A DNA stretch of 64,000 nt. Origin: Enoplolaimus lenunculus (taxonomy: Eukaryota > Nematoda > Enoplea > Enoplida > Thoracostomopsidae). The notes under the pieces were generated by a model. That model was not told the origin of the DNA and made no database searches. It worked only from the letters and a program-made list of their open reading frames with translations. Where the stretch lies: the NCBI GenBank assembly GCA_030248215.1, contig JASANG010002312.1:62001-126000 (forward strand). Reading direction: 5' to 3'. Made by a program: the position numbers and the translations under genes. Below, one piece after another: positions 59,540 through 64,000 of the stretch (position 1 is the stretch's first letter; each line of letters begins with the position of its first letter).

Positions 59540-60200
59540 AACTTGCATAATAAGTTAAGCCGAAATTAGGCCTTTCTACATTATTTCACTAATTATTACA
59601 GTTACAAGCAATCTAATTTCAGTACTAAAGAGTTTTTAGGTGCGAGGAATAAGAATAAAGTGTTTACAAACCTCTAAAACTGATAAATGAATTATTAGCC
59701 AATAGCTAATTTGCATATTATCTTAATTGACAAGACAAAATTAAGACATTGTAAATTAATTGAATAATTATTAGGGTTACTGAAGGTTTTGGGTGCAAGA
59801 AATCTGCATAAATTGTTTACAAACCTCTAAAACGAGTAGTTAGGCAATGGATAATTTGCATATAAGCATAATAGATAAGCCTAAATTAGGCATTTTTACA
59901 ATATTTCACTGATTACTTGTGTTACAAGCAATCTAATTTCAGCAATAATCGGTTTTTGGGTGTTAGGAAACCGATAATTGAATAGTTAGCTAATAACTAA
60001 TTTGCATATTAGCTTAATTGACAAAACAAAATTAGGACTTTTTAAATTATTTCAATAATTATTAGGGTTTACTGAAGTTTTTTGGTGCGAGGAATCTGAA
60101 TAAATTGTTTACAACCCTCCAAAACCAATAAATGAATAGTTAGCTAATAATTAATTTACTAACTGCTTTACGTGTGTTCGACTTCGTTCAATAAATGTAG
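59540..60200 (+). mobile_element. Type K element, internally repeated
   Basis: About three diverged units of roughly 180 bp, each with taattattagggttac, ggtgcgaggaatctgaataa and gctaataactaatttgcata; ends acgtgtgttcgacttcg. Confidence 0.7.
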
Positions 60201-60769
60201 TCCCACTACGACTGGTTTATACCACGTTTAGTTACGAGATGCTTTCTGTATTGGGGATAGCATCAGAAAACAAATTGTTAGAATTCTGGGCGTAAAAACG
60301 AATTTCATTACAGAAACCATTTTTATTCGCATCATCAGTAACAGCGTGACTATGCATAAAAACTCGGAAGCGATTTTATATTTGAAAATCAATTCATGCA
60401 AATACCGACGGATTTTACATTTGCGGTTTCTAAAATTTTCAAAAATATATTTTGCAACACAAAATTTCTGATACGGGAAATTCCGAATTCTATTTCACGT
60501 TGCTGTGCTTGCATTTTTTACGTTTGAAAGCTGTTCACACAGTTTGCCTTCACTGAGCAATTTTTTACGTTACAGAATTTGCTTGTTATATACACAAGAT
60601 ATGAACCGGAATGTTTACGGTTTTAATGCAAATTATGCCTGATCATTTAAATATTGGAAACTTTGTCTTTAAAAAAATTGTTGGTTTGACATGAGTGTTT
60701 TTCCAATTACTTCAATTTTGTGAATAATCTGTTTCTGTTGTATTGTCGCAAAATGTAACGATGAAATAG

Positions 60770-60910
60770 TTGAAAATTCGCTTAAGCCGTTTTTGGCAAA
60801 TTTTCTAAAGATTCCAAAAGTATTCCGGTGATGAAAACTATTTCAAATTCCAGTTCCTATTCCTGTTTCGGTTCCTGTTGTACAAAAATTTAGTTCCTGT
60901 TGAAACCCTA
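60770..60910 (+). repeat. Type M repeat
   Basis: ttcgcttaagccgtttttgg, ggtgatgaaaactatttcaa and ttcctgtttcggttcctg as in 52550-52690. Confidence 0.65.
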
Positions 60911-61863
60911 AATTATACATTAGCTTACCTGGCTAGAGTGCAAGAAACTCGAGTTTTGATTACTGACCTGGTCCTAAATTGCGGCACACTTCCTAAAATA
61001 TGGTTCCTCTCCCCTAATATCTTGGTCTTTATATTAAGTCTAAGTTCGAATATTGCATACTTTTTGCAATTAACCATTTTTGGTGAAAACAAATTTCGGG
61101 CCTTGTGGATCTCAATAAGCACCCCTTAGTCTATAATCGCGTCATTTACTATTGCGTAATTCCTAAATCACGAATTTGAATTAAAACAATAATATTGATT
61201 TCGTAAAATTAAAATGTATTGAAATAAGCAAATTTAGCTAAGTAATTTAGCAGAATCATTAATCTATAAAAGTATTTAACATTACATTTTTCAACTTCAA
61301 AATACATTTGCTATTTTGTTTCATATTTGATGTCCACTTTACTCCCGTGTTGTCTACGCTGATTTCGAAGATTTTCAGTGCTAAGTGATTTAGTGAAAAC
61401 GGCAGCTAAGTGCAAGTGTTTAAGAAGCGAAAATTCTAAAACATAAATCCTAAGATTTTAGCATAAGTCTAACGATTATGTTTCCGTCAAATGTTGATGC
61501 AACCATATTTTATTGACATTTTGAAAATTTCGTATATTTGAATTTATTTTGAATTACGGATTTTCGCGTATTTCTCATATTTAAACAATTTGTAGAAAGC
61601 TGACATCTCTGGCCATGTTCTGATTTTGAGTATAATCGTAATTTCGCTTATATTTTGCAATTTTGACATAAGGCGATTCAGCAAAGACGGCTGATTCAAA
61701 GCTGTCTCAATTATACTTTTGAAGTTTGCCACATTTATTAATTTTTCTGATTTTAAATTTTGAATTTAAACATTAAATTTCAACCTAAAGTTTTACATTT
61801 CAATTCCAATTTGAAATTTGAGTTCAACGTATAAAAAAGTTCAATTGTAATGTTAATTTTCAG

Positions 61864-63411
61864 TCTATAACCAATGAATTATCGGCATCGGACGATATGA
61901 GCGTTGCTTCTCCGAACAACGGCAATGTCCAATCAAAAATTCCGATCGCGACAAAATTTAAACCAATCAAAAATGCGAATCTGCCAATATCAAAGACCGA
62001 GATTCAACTCAATTTAAGTTCAAGTGATGATGAAGGTCTGACTGGAATTCCACCGTATTTGGATACAATTACAGAAGAAGACAGCGACGAATTGTTGAGT
62101 TCAACTGATAATCAGAGCTCACGAGTCGAAAGTGAATCTGAAAGCAATAGTTCACTTAGTCCTATTCTGACTGGAACGTTTGGTTCTTGCGATTTAGTGC
62201 ATATTTCAAATGGACAGCCAAGCTTAAACTCAAGTTTAGACGGAAATTTGAAAACATTACAGAAGTTCAAAAGAAAGCCAGTTGGCAACAACTTGGAAAA
62301 GAAGATAAAGCTTTCTAAACCTATTGCATCTACGGGTCTGGTTATCAAACCGACGCCTGTGCCTAAAACTGGGACGTCGAACAATGGTATAAGCCCCAGG
62401 ATGGCGAATGGAGTAATGGTTTCTTCGCCTGAAATTAAACCATATCCTGAATGGAAAAAGTCACCGCCATCTCGACAGCAGAAACAGGCAACAACTGGAA
62501 TTGTGAAATCAGCCAAAATCATTGATGTCCCACAAATTTCTACGGCTAACAAAGGACCCGGGTCTCTAAATTTAATTTCGCTCAAGACTCACAACAAGCG
62601 GTCGCCGCCCTCGTCTAAGCCTCATGATAGTTCTCAGAGTCGTGGCCCTAGAACCAGTAGTGTTTCCGGTAGAACCAGCCCAAGTACGGAAGTAAAGTTG
62701 AATAATTCAAATTTAAATTCAATTCTACTCTACTCACTGCCCGATCCTCGGACTTATTCCAACGAATCACGCCAGAGTCAAATTAAGCCTCGACGTTCGC
62801 TGTATTGTCAAGAGCAGAAAAATTCGACCGCATCCAGTCCAAAAGACAACGGTCAAAATCAACCAGGAAACGTAAAATCAGTTCGGTTTGACTTATGTCG
62901 AAATACTGAACGCCAACTTGAACCGGTAACTCCAGAAGAGCAGGTTGAAGCCATTCACAACAATTCAAATTATCAATCAGAACAATTGTTTCAAAAAATT
63001 TCAAAAGCTACGACGCCTACTGCCAGTCGATTACAACTGACTCTACCAAAGACTGTCCTTAACCGACTCAATTCCCAGTTCTCTTCTTCGCCGTCGAGAA
63101 TTTTATTTCAATCCCCGTCGAAATCGTTACCTGACTTATCGAAATTTGAATTTGGCCAATCAAATGGCTTAGCTGGGCCTCAAAAATCTAGATCAAGCCC
63201 AGATCTGGGTAGTAGCAAGACTACAGAGCCAGCATCCGGAATTTCAACTGTAACGTTGGATAGCGAATCAGCGACGAGTGAAACAGATCAAAGAACACCC
63301 GACGAACATCGATTTTTGGAGGCGTATCGCAATTATGTTCAAACTGCAATTGCGTTGTACTACGATAGTTCAAGCTCTGCTCACAGCTCAACGAACAGTG
63401 TCGTATTTGCG
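61864..63411 (+). CDS. Gene 2, exon C: 516-codon low-complexity Ser/Pro/Lys-rich exon
   Basis: Open from acceptor attttcag (begins SITNELSASDDMSVAS) to donor TTTGCG|gtaagt, phase 0/0, with no stop in 1548 nt. This is far beyond chance in AT-rich DNA. Sequence is Ser/Thr/Pro/Lys-rich, probably disordered, with acidic patches (LSSSDDEGLTG, TEEDSDELLSS), basic patches (KFKRKPVGNNLEKKIK) and twin SLPDL/SSPDLG motifs. It closes with a more conserved-looking stretch, DEHRFLEAYRNYVQTAIALY. It may start inside an mRNA or at the ATG 61897. Membership of the same gene as 48775-49715 is inferred from strand, phase and acidic junction. The family is not recognised, and the gene continues beyond this exon. 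Confidence 0.8.
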
Positions 63412-63498
63412 GTAAGTTTGATTATTTTTTCTATTTTTGAATTGAAAAAATTCACTAATTTTTTGGCAAAAATTAATTTCAACACTTAACCGTTTTAA

Positions 63499-63700
63499 GG
63501 CCTATTCAACCGTGCAAGTTTTTGCTGCGAAAACTTGCAGCTGCAACTTGCGCTTGCAAGTTTTATGCCAAATAGTGTTTGAAAAACTTGCAGCAGCAAA
63601 TAATTCATTAAAAATCATCGCTAGTAATTTAGTTCACATGCGCGAATAACCATTCGAGGTCACTGAATTTATAGCAGCCGCTTTCTCGTTGGCTGACGAC
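63499..63700 (+). mobile_element. Type F MITE, right side replaced by tRNA-derived element
   Basis: aggcctattcaaccgtgcaa to agcagccgctttctcgttgg; the right TIR is missing where the tRNA-derived element begins. It lies 87 bp after gene 2 exon C. Confidence 0.82.
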
Positions 63701-63915
63701 TGTCAGTCTAGGTAGGAACCGGGACTTCAGACCTTTCAACTAAGCAGCTGCAAAAGCGGGCTAGAGCGGGGATTGAACTCTCGGCGTATGGATCCTTAAG
63801 CGAGCACTCTACCACTGCGCAACGTAGCCCGCCTCTCCAACTGCGTTTTTCGTCGACTATATGTGTCGACCGTACAACACAATGTGCACTGCATTTATTG
63901 CATATGCACAAGGAC
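63700..63915 (-). mobile_element. tRNA-derived element with degenerate tRNA head
   Basis: On the minus strand 63832-63756 resembles a tRNA: acceptor arms GCGGGCT and AGCCCGC pair, and A box GCGCAGTGGTAGAG and B box AGTTCAATCCC are visible. The T stem does not pair and three extra bases precede the 3' acceptor arm, so it is a pseudogene. Homology to 43768-43995 continues on both sides (cttcagacct, tcgtcgact, tttattgcatat), showing a larger mobile unit. Confidence 0.75.
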
Positions 63916-64000
63916 AAGCATGTATCGCATGCTTACATGCCCTCAATTTCAACAAGGTCGTCCCTTGACCGTCCATCCTATTTTCGACTGAATACCGTGT

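Larger units (their letters stand above)
49716..61863. other. Presumed 12 kb intron of gene 2
   Basis: Holds type B, D, E, F, H, A, K and M repeats, TA and GTTT tracts and two tandem duplications. 51610-52540, 56450-57830 and 60200-61860 show nothing recognisable. If exons B and C belong to different genes, a gene boundary must lie here. Confidence 0.45.

Noticed and set aside
62112-62585. 157-residue minus-strand frame
   Set aside because: Shadow of the long plus-strand exon of gene 2.
63756-63832. Functional tRNA gene on the minus strand
   Set aside because: Acceptor arms pair, but the T stem does not, the anticodon stem cannot be formed and extra bases sit before the 3' arm. A second decayed copy with shared flanks shows it is part of a repeat.

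Overview
This is a 64 kb piece of an AT-rich animal genome. It has long introns with canonical GT-AG borders, tRNA-derived SINE-like sequences and dozens of small inverted-repeat DNA transposons. Nothing in it is bacterial, viral or plasmid-like. The lineage cannot be fixed from the sequence; an invertebrate is inferred from the divergent but complete MCTP gene and the MITE-dense introns.

Gene 1 (plus strand, 4992-30694) is a complete MCTP gene (multiple C2 domain and transmembrane region protein). I could assemble 23 coding exons, all with GT-AG borders and matching phases, giving 2085 nt and a 694-residue protein. It has three C2 domains (about residues 17-135, 169-290 and 312-440) and a C-terminal two-helix membrane region (about 502-533 and 612-640). 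The middle C2 domain has lost most calcium ligands. MCTPs are ER-anchored calcium and lipid sensors.

Gene 2 (plus strand, at least 48775-63411, open to the right) is represented by three exons in compatible phase: a short hydrophilic exon, an exon encoding one transmembrane segment, and a 516-codon exon rich in Ser, Pro and Lys. I do not recognise the family. That the three exons form one gene is an inference.

Layout: 1-4991 is repeats only. 4992-30694 is MCTP with element-filled introns. 30695-48774 is intergenic and repeat-rich. 48775-63411 is gene 2 with a 12 kb repeat-filled intron. 63412-64000 holds two more repeats. At least fifteen short-element families recur. The most abundant (types A and B, about 25 copies) have GGCC-starting inverted ends, 8-bp target duplications where testable (hAT-like), and a core of variable arrays of the hexamer TTAGGC.

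The most unusual feature is in MCTP. At two introns the 3' splice site together with the first bases of the following exon is tandemly copied: five 30-bp units before exon 2 and six 65-bp units before exon 7. The real exon continues from the last copy each time.
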